Assembly: GCF_035920365.1 (NCBI RefSeq)
Contig: NZ_CP109150.1
Span: 5,146,001-5,210,000, forward strand
Length of the DNA stretch: 64,000 nt
Direction: 5' to 3'
Source of the DNA: Micromonospora sp. NBC_01740
GTDB lineage: Bacteria > Actinomycetota > Actinomycetes > Mycobacteriales > Micromonosporaceae
Under the pieces are notes generated by a model. It searched no databases, had not been told where the DNA came from, and saw nothing but the letters and a program-made list of their open reading frames with translations. Of this stretch, positions 51,472-59,824 are shown in pieces. The position numbers were made by a program, and so were the translations under genes. The number at the start of each line of letters is the position of its first letter. Within the stretch, counting starts at the first letter, position 1.

Positions 51472-52284
51472 ATGCCATCGCGTTACGAGAACTACCCGAG
51501 GATCGCCATCGTCACCGGCGCGGACTCCGGCATCGGCCGGGCCTGCGCCGTCGCCCTCGCGGAGGCCGGCTTCGACGTCGGCGTCACCTGGCACCGCGAC
51601 GCCGACGGCGCCGAGCGGACCGCCGCCGAGGTACGCGCCGCCGGCCGGCGCTGCGAGGTCGCCGAGCTGGACCTGACCCGGCTGCCGGGCGCCGACGCGG
51701 TCGTCGACGAGCTGGCCGACCGGCTCGGCGGTCTCGGTGTGCTCGTCAACAACGCCGGCACCGGGGCGTCCACGCCCTTCGTCGACACCGGCTGGGAGCA
51801 GTGGCGCGAGGTGCTCTCCGTCGACCTCGACGGGCCGTTCCTGTGCGGGCAGCGGGCGGCGCGGCGGATGCGGGCCGCGGGGCTGGGCGGACGGATCGTC
51901 AACATCACCAGCGTGCACGAGCACGCGCCCCGGGTCGGCTCGGCCGCGTACTGCGCCGCCAAGGGCGGGCTCGGCCTGCTGACGAAGGTGATGGCGCAGG
52001 AGCTCGCGGCGGACGGGATCACCGTCAACGCGGTCGCCCCGGGCGAGATCGCCACCCCGATGACCGGCCAGGAGGACGTCGACCCGTTCACCGAGGAGCG
52101 GCCCGGGGTGCCGGTCGGGCGGCCCGGCGACGCGCGGGAGGTGGCCGCCGTGGTCGCGCTGCTCGCCTCGCCCGCCGCCGCGTACGTCACCGGCGCGTCC
52201 TGGCCGGTGGACGGCGGCATGCTGATGATGGGCCCGCAGGCCAACTCGTTGGAGTCGCACGACTGGCGCTCGGTGCGGGGGTGA
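51472..52284 (+). CDS. short-chain dehydrogenase/reductase
   Basis: A 270-residue classical SDR with VTGADSGIGRA (NAD(P) site), NNAGTG, catalytic Ser in NITSVHEHAP and YCAAKGG, and the PVDGGMLMM end common in glucose 1-dehydrogenase-like enzymes. The family usually has 245-260 residues, so the length is normal. It stands alone; the substrate is unknown. Confidence 0.88.
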   Translation: MPSRYENYPRIAIVTGADSGIGRACAVALAEAGFDVGVTWHRDADGAERTAAEVRAAGRRCEVAELDLTRLPGADAVVDELADRLGGLGVLVNNAGTGASTPFVDTGWEQWREVLSVDLDGPFLCGQRAARRMRAAGLGGRIVNITSVHEHAPRVGSAAYCAAKGGLGLLTKVMAQELAADGITVNAVAPGEIATPMTGQEDVDPFTEERPGVPVGRPGDAREVAAVVALLASPAAAYVTGASWPVDGGMLMMGPQANSLESHDWRSVRG

Positions 52285-52317
52285 GGCGCCGCCGTGCCGG
52301 GACGCCCCGGCACGGCC

Positions 52318-52390
52318 CCGCCCGCCGGGCGCGCACAGCTCGGCACCCCGGCGCGGCACCGCCCGCCGGGCGCACAGCTCGGCACCCCGG
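52318..52390. repeat. imperfect tandem repeat
   Basis: The sequence at 52318-52351 returns at 52359-52390 with a two-base deletion (shared core GCACAGCTCGGCACCCCGG). It fills the gap between the SDR gene and the next gene. Confidence 0.8.
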
Positions 52391-52481
52391 GGCCCGGTGA
52401 CCGTCGCGGCGGCGGGACAATGGGGGCCTCCGCCCGCGAGGCCGCCGGCGGGATCCCCCGATCGGCAGGAGAACGGTCAGC

Positions 52482-53381
52482 GTGTCGGAAACTCCCGGGG
52501 CGACGTCGCCGGCGGACGGGCTGCGCGGCGACTGCGCCCGGTGCTTCGGGCTCTGCTGCGTCGCGCCGGCCTTCGCCGCGTCCGCCGACTTCGCCATCGA
52601 CAAGCCCGCCGGGCAGCCCTGCCCCAACCTGCGGGCCGACTCGCGGTGCGGCATCCACGCCGACCTGCGCGACCGGGGTTTCCCCGGCTGCACCGTCTTC
52701 GACTGCTTCGGCGCCGGGCAGCGGGTGGCCCAGGTCACCTTCGGCGGGCGGGACTGGCGCGACGCGCCGGAGACCGCAGCGCGCATGTTCGACACGTTCG
52801 CGGTGATGCGGCCCCTGCACGAGCTGCTCTGGTACCTGACCGAGGCGCTCGCGACGCGCCCGCCGCAGCCGCTGCGCGACGAGTTGTCCGTCGCGCTCGA
52901 CGAGACCGGGCGGCTGACCCGGGAGCCCGCCGACACGCTGCTGGGTCTCGACGTGGACGCGTACCGGGGGCGGGTCAACCCGCTGCTGTCCCGCGCCGGG
53001 GACGCGGCCCGGGCCCGGGGCGGCCGGCCCGGCGTGGACCGGCGGGGCGCCCACCTGTTCGGCGTCGACCTGCGCCGGACCGACCTGCGCCGGGCGAACC
53101 TGCGCGGGGCGCTGCTGATCGGCGCCGACCTGCGCGGCGTCGACCTCGGCCTGGCCGACCTCACCGGCGCCGACCTGCGCGGGGCCGACCTGCGCGGCGC
53201 GGACCTCTCCGGCGCCCTGTTCCTGCACCAGTCCCAGCTCGACGCGGCCCGGGGCGACCGGCACACCGCCCTGCCGCCCGCCCGGACGCGCCCCGGGCAC
53301 TGGTCACCACTGTCGCTCACCCCGCTGCCCCGCGCACCCCGCTCCCCCGCCCGCACCACCCGCCCATCACGCCCCCGCTGA
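52482..53381 (+). CDS. Cys-cluster (YkgJ-like) / pentapeptide-repeat protein
   Basis: A 299-residue protein. The N-terminal 70 residues carry ten cysteines in [20 protein letters not shown] and GCTVFDCFG, a pattern like YkgJ-type Zn/Fe-cluster domains. Residues about 185-250 are pentapeptide repeats of the A(D/N)LxG type ([20 protein letters not shown]), which fold as a right-handed beta-helix. The last 40 residues are Pro/Arg-rich. GTG 52482 has GGAG upstream. Function is unknown; the pairing of a metal-cluster domain with a DNA-like beta-helix is notable. Confidence 0.75.
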   Translation: MSETPGATSPADGLRGDCARCFGLCCVAPAFAASADFAIDKPAGQPCPNLRADSRCGIHADLRDRGFPGCTVFDCFGAGQRVAQVTFGGRDWRDAPETAARMFDTFAVMRPLHELLWYLTEALATRPPQPLRDELSVALDETGRLTREPADTLLGLDVDAYRGRVNPLLSRAGDAARARGGRPGVDRRGAHLFGVDLRRTDLRRANLRGALLIGADLRGVDLGLADLTGADLRGADLRGADLSGALFLHQSQLDAARGDRHTALPPARTRPGHWSPLSLTPLPRAPRSPARTTRPSRPR

Positions 53382-53710
53382 CCCCACCCCCGCCTCCCCT
53401 CCCACCCCGCTCTTCCCCTGCATCCTCACCCCTCCGGCTCCCTGGTCCGACACCTCCCGCCCGCACTCCCACCCCACCTCTCGCTCTTCGCGATCATGCA
53501 GTTGTGATGCTGCGCATACCGGCGGCAACCCGGCCATAACGGGCACCACGACTGCATGATCGCCCCGCCGGGCGGGCAGCGCGGGACGGGGCAGACGAGG
53601 CGCGGCGCGGGGGTCGGAGGCGGGCGGGTTTTGGGTGGAGGGCTTCGGGTAGCCGGGGGCGGACACGGCATCGGCGGAACGCGGCGGTGCGACGGCACGG
53701 GGAGGCAGTG
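53382..53710. other. intergenic region: pyrimidine-rich tract plus palindromic repeat
   Basis: Bases 53382-53489 on the plus strand are almost all C and T, unlike the flanks. The palindromic element at 53490-53563 follows. The remainder, up to the small gene at 53711, has no supported gene. Confidence 0.6.
53490..53563. repeat. palindromic intergenic element (GCGATCATGCAG arms)
   Basis: Arms 53490-53510 and 53543-53563 match as inverted repeats at 19 of 21 positions, starting GCGATCATGCAGT, around a 32-base centre. The GATCATG core and length resemble short palindromes scattered between genes in Micromonosporaceae. A related half (GTTGATCATGAAGTT) occurs near 22566. Confidence 0.65.
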
Positions 53711-53947
53711 GTGGGGTATCGGGCGCGCGACGGGGAGCTGCCGGTCGATCCGGCGCACGCCGAGGACGAGGCCGGCCAGGCCCGGCTGGTGCAGGTCGAG
53801 GCAGACACCGACGTCCCGGCGCCGGACGACACGACGACGAAGCCCGACATCGTCACCGAGGACGACGGGTCGGGCATGGCGGGCGGCGCGTCGGGCAGTT
53901 CCAGCGGCGGCTCCGGCATGCCGGGCCACCCGGACGCGGCTCGCTGA
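53711..53947 (+). CDS. small acidic hypothetical protein
   Basis: A 78-residue protein, strongly acidic in its middle (QVEADTDVPAPDD, VTEDDGSG) with a Gly/Ser-rich tail ending HPDAAR. GGAGG lies five bases before GTG 53711. The last codons and the stop are inside a 52-bp tandem duplication, so the tail may have been altered recently. No function is known. Confidence 0.5.
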   Translation: MGYRARDGELPVDPAHAEDEAGQARLVQVEADTDVPAPDDTTTKPDIVTEDDGSGMAGGASGSSSGGSGMPGHPDAAR

Positions 53948-54033
53948 GCACCGGCGCGGGTCACGTTTGCGGGCAGGCCACCCGGACGCGGCTCGCTGAG
54001 CGCCGGCGCGGGGCACGTTTGCGGGCAGGCCAC
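53924..54033. repeat. 52-bp tandem duplication
   Basis: Units 53924-53975 and 53976-54027 differ at two positions; a third copy begins at 54028 and stops after six bases. The unit includes the end of the 53711 gene (codons for HPDAAR and TGA), so a second, unused copy of that gene end lies downstream. Confidence 0.85.
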
Positions 54034-54050
54034 GGGGGCAGGAGAGCGGC

Positions 54051-54281
54051 ATGACCGATCAGAACCGTACCGACCGGGCCGCCACCGACGAGCCGGACGG
54101 CGCCACCGCCATGCAGGCGTCGCTGCGTCCGCCGGGCGAGTCCCTGCGCAGCACCGACGACACCGGCGACGACTTCGCCGACCTGCCCGCCGAGGACCGG
54201 CGGTCGGCCCGGGAGGTCAGCCGCGCCGGCTACGACGTGGACGCCGTCTCCGGCACCACCGACCCGAGCCGCACCGAGTGA
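54051..54281 (+). CDS. small hydrophilic hypothetical protein
   Basis: A 76-residue hydrophilic protein (TDEPDGATAMQASLRPPGES, then DDTGDDFADLPAEDRRSAREV). It has no cysteine, signal or membrane segment and is probably disordered. GGAGAG lies five bases before ATG 54051. I do not recognise a family. It might form a pair with the small acidic gene before it. Confidence 0.55.
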   Translation: MTDQNRTDRAATDEPDGATAMQASLRPPGESLRSTDDTGDDFADLPAEDRRSAREVSRAGYDVDAVSGTTDPSRTE

Positions 54282-54310
54282 CCTGAGCGCCGGCCCGCCC
54301 GCCGGTCCGA

Positions 54311-54790
54311 TCAGCGGCCGGCGGGCACCGCCGACGCGCGGGCCTCGGTCATGCCCCGGTTGGCCAGCGCGTCGGCGCGCTCGTTCTCCGGGTGGCCGTT
54401 GTGCCCCTTCACCCACAGCCAGGTGACCTCGTGCCGGGCGCACGCGGCCTCCAACCGCTGCCACAGGTCGGCGTTCTTGACCGGCTGCTTCGCGGCGGTC
54501 CGCCAGCCGTTACGCTTCCACGAGGCCAGCCAGCTGGTGATGCCGTTGCGCACGTACGTGCTGTCGGTGTGCAGCTCGACGGTGACCGACCGGGTCAGGC
54601 TCTCCAGGGCCTGGATGGCCGCCATCAGCTCCATCCGGTTGTTGGTGGTCGGGGTCGCCTCGCCGCCGCACAGTTCCCGCTCGTGCGCGCCGTAGCGCAG
54701 CACCACGCCCCACCCGCCGGGGCCGGGGTTGCCGCTGCACGCCCCGTCGGTCCAGATCTGCACGACCCTGCCGGCCGTCTCGTCCACCAT
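54311..54790 (-). CDS. rnhA: ribonuclease HI
   Basis: A 159-residue RNase HI that cleaves the RNA strand of RNA-DNA hybrids. The catalytic acids are visible in [15 protein letters not shown] (Asp15), [12 protein letters not shown] (Glu), [10 protein letters not shown] (Asp) and NERADALAN (Asp), and the [11 protein letters not shown] loop carries the conserved histidine. Length equals the E. coli enzyme. It is a single gene with no operon partner. Confidence 0.93.
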   Translation of the reverse strand: MVDETAGRVVQIWTDGACSGNPGPGGWGVVLRYGAHERELCGGEATPTTNNRMELMAAIQALESLTRSVTVELHTDSTYVRNGITSWLASWKRNGWRTAAKQPVKNADLWQRLEAACARHEVTWLWVKGHNGHPENERADALANRGMTEARASAVPAGR

Positions 54791-54888
54791 GCCGGCAACC
54801 TACCGAATCCGCACGGCCTCCCCCGCCGTCGGGCGGCGGCGCGGCGTGGACGACCTTCCCGACCTTCCACTGCGCCGCCTGAGGCGGC

Positions 54889-56142
54889 TCAGCCGTCGGC
54901 GTCGGCCCGGTCGCCGACCACCGGTCGCGGGACCGTCCAGGTCGCCGCCCGCCGGGTCGGGTCGACGCGGTCGCGGAGCCGGGCCACGGCGTCCTTGGCG
55001 GTGGCGGCGACCATCGGCCGCAGCCGGGTGGTGCCCATCAGCGCCACCTCCTCCGCCGGGGTGGTCGCGCCGTCGAGGAACCGCAGCACCCGCTCGGCGG
55101 GATTGCGGTCGAAGAGCCGGCCGAAGAAGTCGGGCCCGCCGACGCCGCCGGCGTCCAGCGCCCGGAGCGCGACCGCGTCCATCCAGCGGTGCCGACGGGG
55201 GTACGCGGCAGCGGGCACCGGCGGGCGGCCGGCCGCGAGGGCCCGGGCGACCTGCTCGGCCTGGCGGTGCATGGCGGAGAACGTGAAGCCGGTGGAGGGT
55301 CGGGTGGCCCCGCCGGCCGTGCCGAGTCGGACCACCCGGGGCGAGGGCCGGGCCTCGAACGGGCCGTCGGTCATCGGGATCACCCCGTTCTCCACCTCCC
55401 GGACCCGCAGCCGGGCCGGGTCGAGGCCGAGCAGGTCCCGGTAGCCGGCCAGCGCCGCGTCGTAACCGGCGTCGGTGAGCAGGTCGGGGCCGAACTCGGT
55501 GTACTCCACCAGGGCGTACCGGTCGCTGACCGGCAGGACGTACCCGAACGACACGCCCCGGGCGGGCTGCGGGGTGCGGAAGTCCATCAGGACGGCGCGG
55601 GCCGGGTCGAAGACCGGCACGGCGGACTCCAGCCACCAGCCCCGGAAGTGCTGGAGCCAGTTGGTGCGCCCGGGTCGCCGGGGCGGCCGGGGCCGGGAGT
55701 CCAGCACCCAGGTCGCGCGGACGGCCGGCCCGTCGCCGCCGCCGGCGCATACCGTGACGTGCTCCCCGTCGTCGTGCAGGGCGTCGACGGGCGCGACGAT
55801 CCGCCGCACGCCCAGCCGCCGCTCGGCCTCGGCAGCCCGGGCGTAGACCGGGCCGGAGCGCAGCATGGCGTACCGCAGGGGGGCCAGGTCGAGCACGCGG
55901 CGGCCGTCGGGCATCGCCACCTCGACCTGGTCCCAGCTCGCGGCCAGCATCGGGTCCAGGTCGCTGCCGGGGCGGTCCCAGAAGGCCCAGGTCCGGTCCT
56001 GGCCGCGACGGTGGACGGGGTCGACGACGGCGACCCGGAGGTCCCGCACGCCGTGCCGGTCCAGGGCCGCGAGGACCAGCGACGCGGCGCCGCCGCCGCC
56101 GACCAGCGCCAGGTCGACGTCCAGCGGCGCGGAGGTGTTCAC
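54889..56142 (-). CDS. lycopene cyclase family protein (CrtY-like)
   Basis: A 417-residue FAD-binding protein resembling bacterial lycopene beta-cyclases: LALVGGGGAASLVL at the N-terminus, DRTWAFWD, WLQHFRGWWLES, MDFRTPQ, YVLPVSDRYALVEYTEF and GGATRPSTGFTFS. The family makes the ring ends of carotenoids. No other carotenoid genes are in the window, so the substrate may come from elsewhere in the genome. GTG 56142 has only a weak upstream site; an in-frame start at 56181 is possible. Confidence 0.82.
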   Translation of the reverse strand: MNTSAPLDVDLALVGGGGAASLVLAALDRHGVRDLRVAVVDPVHRRGQDRTWAFWDRPGSDLDPMLAASWDQVEVAMPDGRRVLDLAPLRYAMLRSGPVYARAAEAERRLGVRRIVAPVDALHDDGEHVTVCAGGGDGPAVRATWVLDSRPRPPRRPGRTNWLQHFRGWWLESAVPVFDPARAVLMDFRTPQPARGVSFGYVLPVSDRYALVEYTEFGPDLLTDAGYDAALAGYRDLLGLDPARLRVREVENGVIPMTDGPFEARPSPRVVRLGTAGGATRPSTGFTFSAMHRQAEQVARALAAGRPPVPAAAYPRRHRWMDAVALRALDAGGVGGPDFFGRLFDRNPAERVLRFLDGATTPAEEVALMGTTRLRPMVAATAKDAVARLRDRVDPTRRAATWTVPRPVVGDRADADG

Positions 56143-56285
56143 GCCGCCCACGCTGCCACACCGGCCCGGACGCCCGGGCACCGACCGGCCCGGGTCGGGG
56201 GCATCGGGCGGTCGCCGGGCGGCGGTAGGGTGCCAGCGGTCGCCCCCGGGCGACGGCCACCGTGCAACCGGGAGGACGCCCGCCG

Positions 56286-57395
56286 ATGAGCATCACCGCC
56301 GCCAACGCGCTCACCGCCCGTTGGGCGTCCACGGTGGACGCCGGGCAGACGGTCGTCTCCGGCGCCGGCGTCTATCCGCTGCTGGCGCTGCTCGCCCGCT
56401 ACGCGACCGGTCCGGTCCGCGACGAACTGCTCGCGGTCGCGCCGGAACCGGCCCGGTTCGACCTGGACCGCTCCCCCACCACCCGGCTCGCGCTCGCCGC
56501 CTGGGCGCGGCGGGACCTGCCGCTGGCCGACCGGTGGGTGCGGGAGGTGCCGGCGGCCATGCGCGGGGAGCTGACCGGCGATCCGGCGCACGACCAGCAG
56601 GCCCTCGACGGGTGGGCCGCGACCCACACCGACGGCCTGGTCCCCCGGATGCCGGTGCGGGTCACCCCGGCGACCGCGATGGTGCTGGCCAGCGCGCTGT
56701 CGCTGCGCACCGAGTGGGCCGCGCCGTTCCGCGACGCCTGGTGCCAGCCGTCCGCCGGGCCGTGGCACGGTCGCCGGCTCGCCGGGCTGAGCCGGACGAG
56801 CTACGACCTCGACGCGCTGCGGGCCGCCGACACCCCCGCCGGCCCGCTCAGCCTGCTGACCGTGCGGGGCGCCGAGGACGTCGACGTGGTGCTCGCCCTG
56901 GGCGCGCCGCAGCACGGGGCGGCGGAGGTGCTGCCGGCCGCCGTCGGCGCGCTCGAGGCGCCGGCCGCGCTGCCGATCGCCGCCGGCCCCGGCGTCGACG
57001 AGCAGGTCGTCGACGCCCTCGACGACCGGCCGGAACTGCTCGTCCGCACCGTGGCCTTCACCGCCTCCGCCGACCACGACCTGCTGGAGCGGGCCGCGCT
57101 GTTCGGCCTGTCCACCGCGGCCGGCGACGGCGACCACTTCCCCGGCATCTCCCGGCTCCTGGCGGTCTCGCAGGCGCGGCAGAGCGCCACGGCCACCTTC
57201 AGCGCGACGGGTTTCCGCGCCGCCGTGGTCACCGCCGTCGCCACGCGGGCGGGTTCCGCCCGCCCGCGGCTCACCGCCCGCAGGCGGCGGGTACGTTTCG
57301 ACGTCGACCGGCCCTTCGGCTTCCTCGCCGTGCACCGGCCCACCGGGCTGGTGCTGCTCGCCGGCTGGGTGACCGATCCCGACCCTCGCGGCTGA
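56286..57395 (+). CDS. serpin family protein
   Basis: A 369-residue protein with serpin features: NALTARWASTVDAGQTVVSGAGVYP (helix A / strand 6B region), a mid-chain of the right length, and the C-terminal VDRPFGFLAVHRPTGLVLLAGWV, which equals the conserved DHPFLF...PTGxxLFxGxV of serpins. The hinge before the reactive loop reads ATGFRAAVVTAVAT, where inhibitors normally have a Glu and small residues; Phe-Arg-Ala-Ala-Val-Val may reduce loop insertion. No signal peptide is present, so it probably works in the cytoplasm. The target protease is unknown; the trypsin fusion at 29.7 kb is one distant candidate. Confidence 0.8.
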   Translation: MSITAANALTARWASTVDAGQTVVSGAGVYPLLALLARYATGPVRDELLAVAPEPARFDLDRSPTTRLALAAWARRDLPLADRWVREVPAAMRGELTGDPAHDQQALDGWAATHTDGLVPRMPVRVTPATAMVLASALSLRTEWAAPFRDAWCQPSAGPWHGRRLAGLSRTSYDLDALRAADTPAGPLSLLTVRGAEDVDVVLALGAPQHGAAEVLPAAVGALEAPAALPIAAGPGVDEQVVDALDDRPELLVRTVAFTASADHDLLERAALFGLSTAAGDGDHFPGISRLLAVSQARQSATATFSATGFRAAVVTAVATRAGSARPRLTARRRRVRFDVDRPFGFLAVHRPTGLVLLAGWVTDPDPRG

Positions 57396-57442
57396 GCACC
57401 GGGCGCGCCGCCGATTCCGCCGGCCTCGGCTACCGTTCGGCC

Positions 57443-58300
57443 ATGATCCTCACCGACCCGGAACTGGCCGTCGTCGCGGCGGAGGCGGGCGCGGCTGTCG
57501 TCCGGGCCCGGTTCGGCGGGCCGCTGGAACGGTTCGACAAGTCGCCCGGTGACTTCGCCACCGCCGCCGACCTCGAGTCGGAGCGGGCCGTCCTCGACGT
57601 GCTGCGCCGCGCCCGGCCGCACGACGCCGTGCTGGGCGAGGAGAGCGGGCACACCGGTTCCCGGTCGGCCGACCGGACCTGGCTGGTCGACCCGCTGTGC
57701 GGCACGCTGAACTACGCGGCGCGCACCCCGCTGGTCGCGGTGAACGTGGCGCTGCGTACCGGTCCGGAGGTCACCGCCGCCGCGGTCGCCGACCCGTTCG
57801 CCGGGGAGGTGTTCTGGTTCGGGGACGGCAGGGCGGCCCAGATCCGTCGCGACGGCGTCGACGAGCCCCTCGCGCCGTCGGCCAGCTCCCGGCTGGTGGA
57901 CGTCAACCTCGACCCGCCGTTCCCGAACGCCCCCGCGTTCCGGGCGACCGGGATGCTCGCGGACGCGGAGTTCGCCGCGCGGTTCGGGCCACGGGTGCTC
58001 TCCACCACGCTGGCCGTCGCGTGGGTCGCCGCCGGTCGACGGGCCGCGTACGTCACCGACGGGGACCTCCGCGACAGCGTGCACTTCGCCGGCGGTATCG
58101 CCCTGTGTCAGGCGGCCGGGTGCGTGGTGACCGGGCTGCGGGGGCAGCCCCCGCACACCGGCGTGGGCGGTCTCATCGTGGCGGCGGACGCGGAGACGCA
58201 CGCCGCCCTGCTGGCCGTCGTCGACCGGCAGTTCCGGGGGCGCCGGAGCGAACGGCGGCCCGGCCCTGAGCGGCGCCGCCGGCCAGCGACGCGCTGGTGA
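57443..58300 (+). CDS. inositol monophosphatase-like protein with altered metal site
   Basis: A 285-residue protein of the IMPase fold (FDKSPGDFATAADLESERAV, LGEESG, WLVDPLCGTLNYA). In active enzymes the motif reads DPxDGTxN; here the second metal-binding Asp is Cys86. The WDxAAG motif, which supplies the last Asp, appears as VHFAGG. Asp83 and Glu66 remain. Thus two of the usual metal ligands are missing, and normal phosphatase activity is doubtful. Its TGA is directly followed by the TCA (stop complement) of the convergent GNAT gene. Confidence 0.75.
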   Translation: MILTDPELAVVAAEAGAAVVRARFGGPLERFDKSPGDFATAADLESERAVLDVLRRARPHDAVLGEESGHTGSRSADRTWLVDPLCGTLNYAARTPLVAVNVALRTGPEVTAAAVADPFAGEVFWFGDGRAAQIRRDGVDEPLAPSASSRLVDVNLDPPFPNAPAFRATGMLADAEFAARFGPRVLSTTLAVAWVAAGRRAAYVTDGDLRDSVHFAGGIALCQAAGCVVTGLRGQPPHTGVGGLIVAADAETHAALLAVVDRQFRGRRSERRPGPERRRRPATRW

Positions 58301-58873
58301 TCAGCGGCCGGCCGACCGGGGCCTGCCGCCCGACGCTGAGCGCTCCCCGGCCCGCTTGCGGTAGACGACCTGCCGGCGCAGCGGACCGGAGTCGACCTCC
58401 GGGTCGTCGAAGTCGTCGGCCGGATCGGTGGTCATGCCCAGGCGACGCATCACCGCCTGCGAGCGCAGGTTGGTCGCGGTGGTGATGGCCAGGATCTCCG
58501 GCAGCCCGACGGTGTCGAAGCCGTACCGCAGGACGGCCCGGGCCGCCTCGGTGGCGTAGCCGTGACCCCAGGCGGAGCGGGCGAGCCGCCAGCCCGCCTC
58601 CACGCCGGTGACCGGCACACCCTCGTCGACCCGGTCCAGGCCGGCGAAGCCGACGAACGCGCCGCCGGCGCGGACCTCGACGGCCCAGAAGCCGTAGCCG
58701 AGCCGGTCGAGGTCGGCCTGGAACGAGCGCGCCGAGGCGGCGGCCTGCTCGGCGGTGAGCAGCGGGCCGAGGTGCTCGCGCACCTCCGGATCGGCGTTCA
58801 TCGCGGCCCACGGCGAGAGGTCGGACTCCCGCCAGTCGCGCAGCAGCAGCCGTTCGGTCCTGATCTCCGTCAC
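58301..58873 (-). CDS. GNAT acetyltransferase (RimJ/RimL type)
   Basis: A 190-residue acetyltransferase of the ribosomal-protein N-acetyltransferase type: TERLLLRDWRESDL at the start, VGFAGLDRV, EAGWRLARSAWGHGYATEA (acetyl-CoA pyrophosphate site) and TTATNLRSQAVMRRLGM. Complete for the family. Its stop abuts the IMPase-like gene stop with no base between. Confidence 0.9.
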   Translation of the reverse strand: MTEIRTERLLLRDWRESDLSPWAAMNADPEVREHLGPLLTAEQAAASARSFQADLDRLGYGFWAVEVRAGGAFVGFAGLDRVDEGVPVTGVEAGWRLARSAWGHGYATEAARAVLRYGFDTVGLPEILAITTATNLRSQAVMRRLGMTTDPADDFDDPEVDSGPLRRQVVYRKRAGERSASGGRPRSAGR

Positions 58874-58928
58874 CGCGCGACCCTATGCGCCGGGCAGCCG
58901 CCGGGGCACGCGGATTCGCGCCGGCCGG

Positions 58929-59216
58929 TCAGTCCCGGGGGATGGCCCCGATGGTCGCCATGTTCCGTTCGCCCCAGTCGCCGAGTGGCATCAGCGCCTC
59001 GTTGAGGGACCGGCCGAAGTCGGTCAGCGAGTATTCCACCTTGGGCGGGACCTGCCGGTAGACCTCACGGTGCACGAGGCCGTACGCCTCCATCTCGCGC
59101 AGTTGCTGGATCAGCATCTTCTCGCTGATCCCGGTGATCCCCCGGCGCACCTCGGCGAAGCGGCGGGGGCCCCCGTCCAGCTCCCACAGGATCAGCGCCT
59201 TCCACTTGCCGCCCAC
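58929..59216 (-). CDS. HxlR family regulator, N-terminally shortened
   Basis: A 95-residue winged-helix protein: GGKWKALILWELDGGPRRF, ITGISEKMLIQQLREME, and the wing PPKVEYSLTDFGRSL. HxlR regulators usually have 10-20 more residues before the GGKW motif, often with a cysteine. Upstream codons still read HPAIDVV in frame, but no start lies beyond GTG 59216. The loss coincides with the truncated imine reductase on the other strand, so a deletion probably removed both 5' ends. It may still bind DNA. Confidence 0.7.
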   Translation of the reverse strand: MGGKWKALILWELDGGPRRFAEVRRGITGISEKMLIQQLREMEAYGLVHREVYRQVPPKVEYSLTDFGRSLNEALMPLGDWGERNMATIGAIPRD

Positions 59217-59227
59217 GACGTCGATCG

Positions 59228-59783
59228 CGGGGTGCCAGGTACGTCGACGGCGCCATCATGGCCGTTCCGTTCATGATCGGCCAGCCCGGCGCGTTCGTGC
59301 TCTACAGCGGCGCGGAGGACGCCTTCCTCGACTGGCGGGACACCCTCGCGGTGTTCGGCGACGTCCACTGGCTCGGCGCCGACCCCGGTCGGGCGGCCGT
59401 GCACGACCTGGCCCTGCTCGCCGCCATGTACGGCATGTTCGGTGGATTCCTGCACGCCACGGCGATGATCCGCGCGGCCGGCACGCCGGCGGGCCAGTTC
59501 GCGCCGATGGTGACCGGGGTGGCTGACCGCCATGCTCGGGGAGCTGCCCGCCATGGCGGCGGCCGTCGACTCGGGCGAGCACGACGCCGACGGGTCCTCC
59601 CTGGGGATGCAGGCCGCCAGCTTCGGCAACCTGCTGGCAGCCTGCCGGGACCTGGGGGTCGACGCCGGGCTGATGCGCCCGGTACGTGACCTGCTGGACG
59701 AGGCGGTCGCCCGGGGCCACGGCAAGGAGGGCCTCTCCGCGCTGGTGGGGCTGCTGCACGACGACGCCGGTCGCCCGGCCTGA
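59228..59783 (+). pseudogene. imine reductase / NADPH dehydrogenase remnant
   Basis: C-terminal domain of an imine-reductase-like (6-phosphogluconate dehydrogenase superfamily) protein: GARYVDGAIMAVPFMIG, FVLYSGAEDAF, LAALYDLALL-like DLALLAAMYGMFGGFLHA, then a one-base frameshift near 59520 and the last part MLGELPAMAAAVDSG to SALVGLLHDD. The whole N-terminal Rossmann domain is missing. Divergent HxlR and imine-reductase-type genes are a common pair; here both have lost their 5' ends. Confidence 0.75.
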
Positions 59784-59824
59784 CCGCCCCCGCCGCCCCC
59801 TGACGGGTGGATGCGGCGACATGC

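Noticed and set aside
53556..53999. 147-residue frame overlapping the small acidic gene
   Set aside because: Its translation is Arg/Gly-rich, it runs through the palindrome and tandem repeat, and has no ribosome-binding site.
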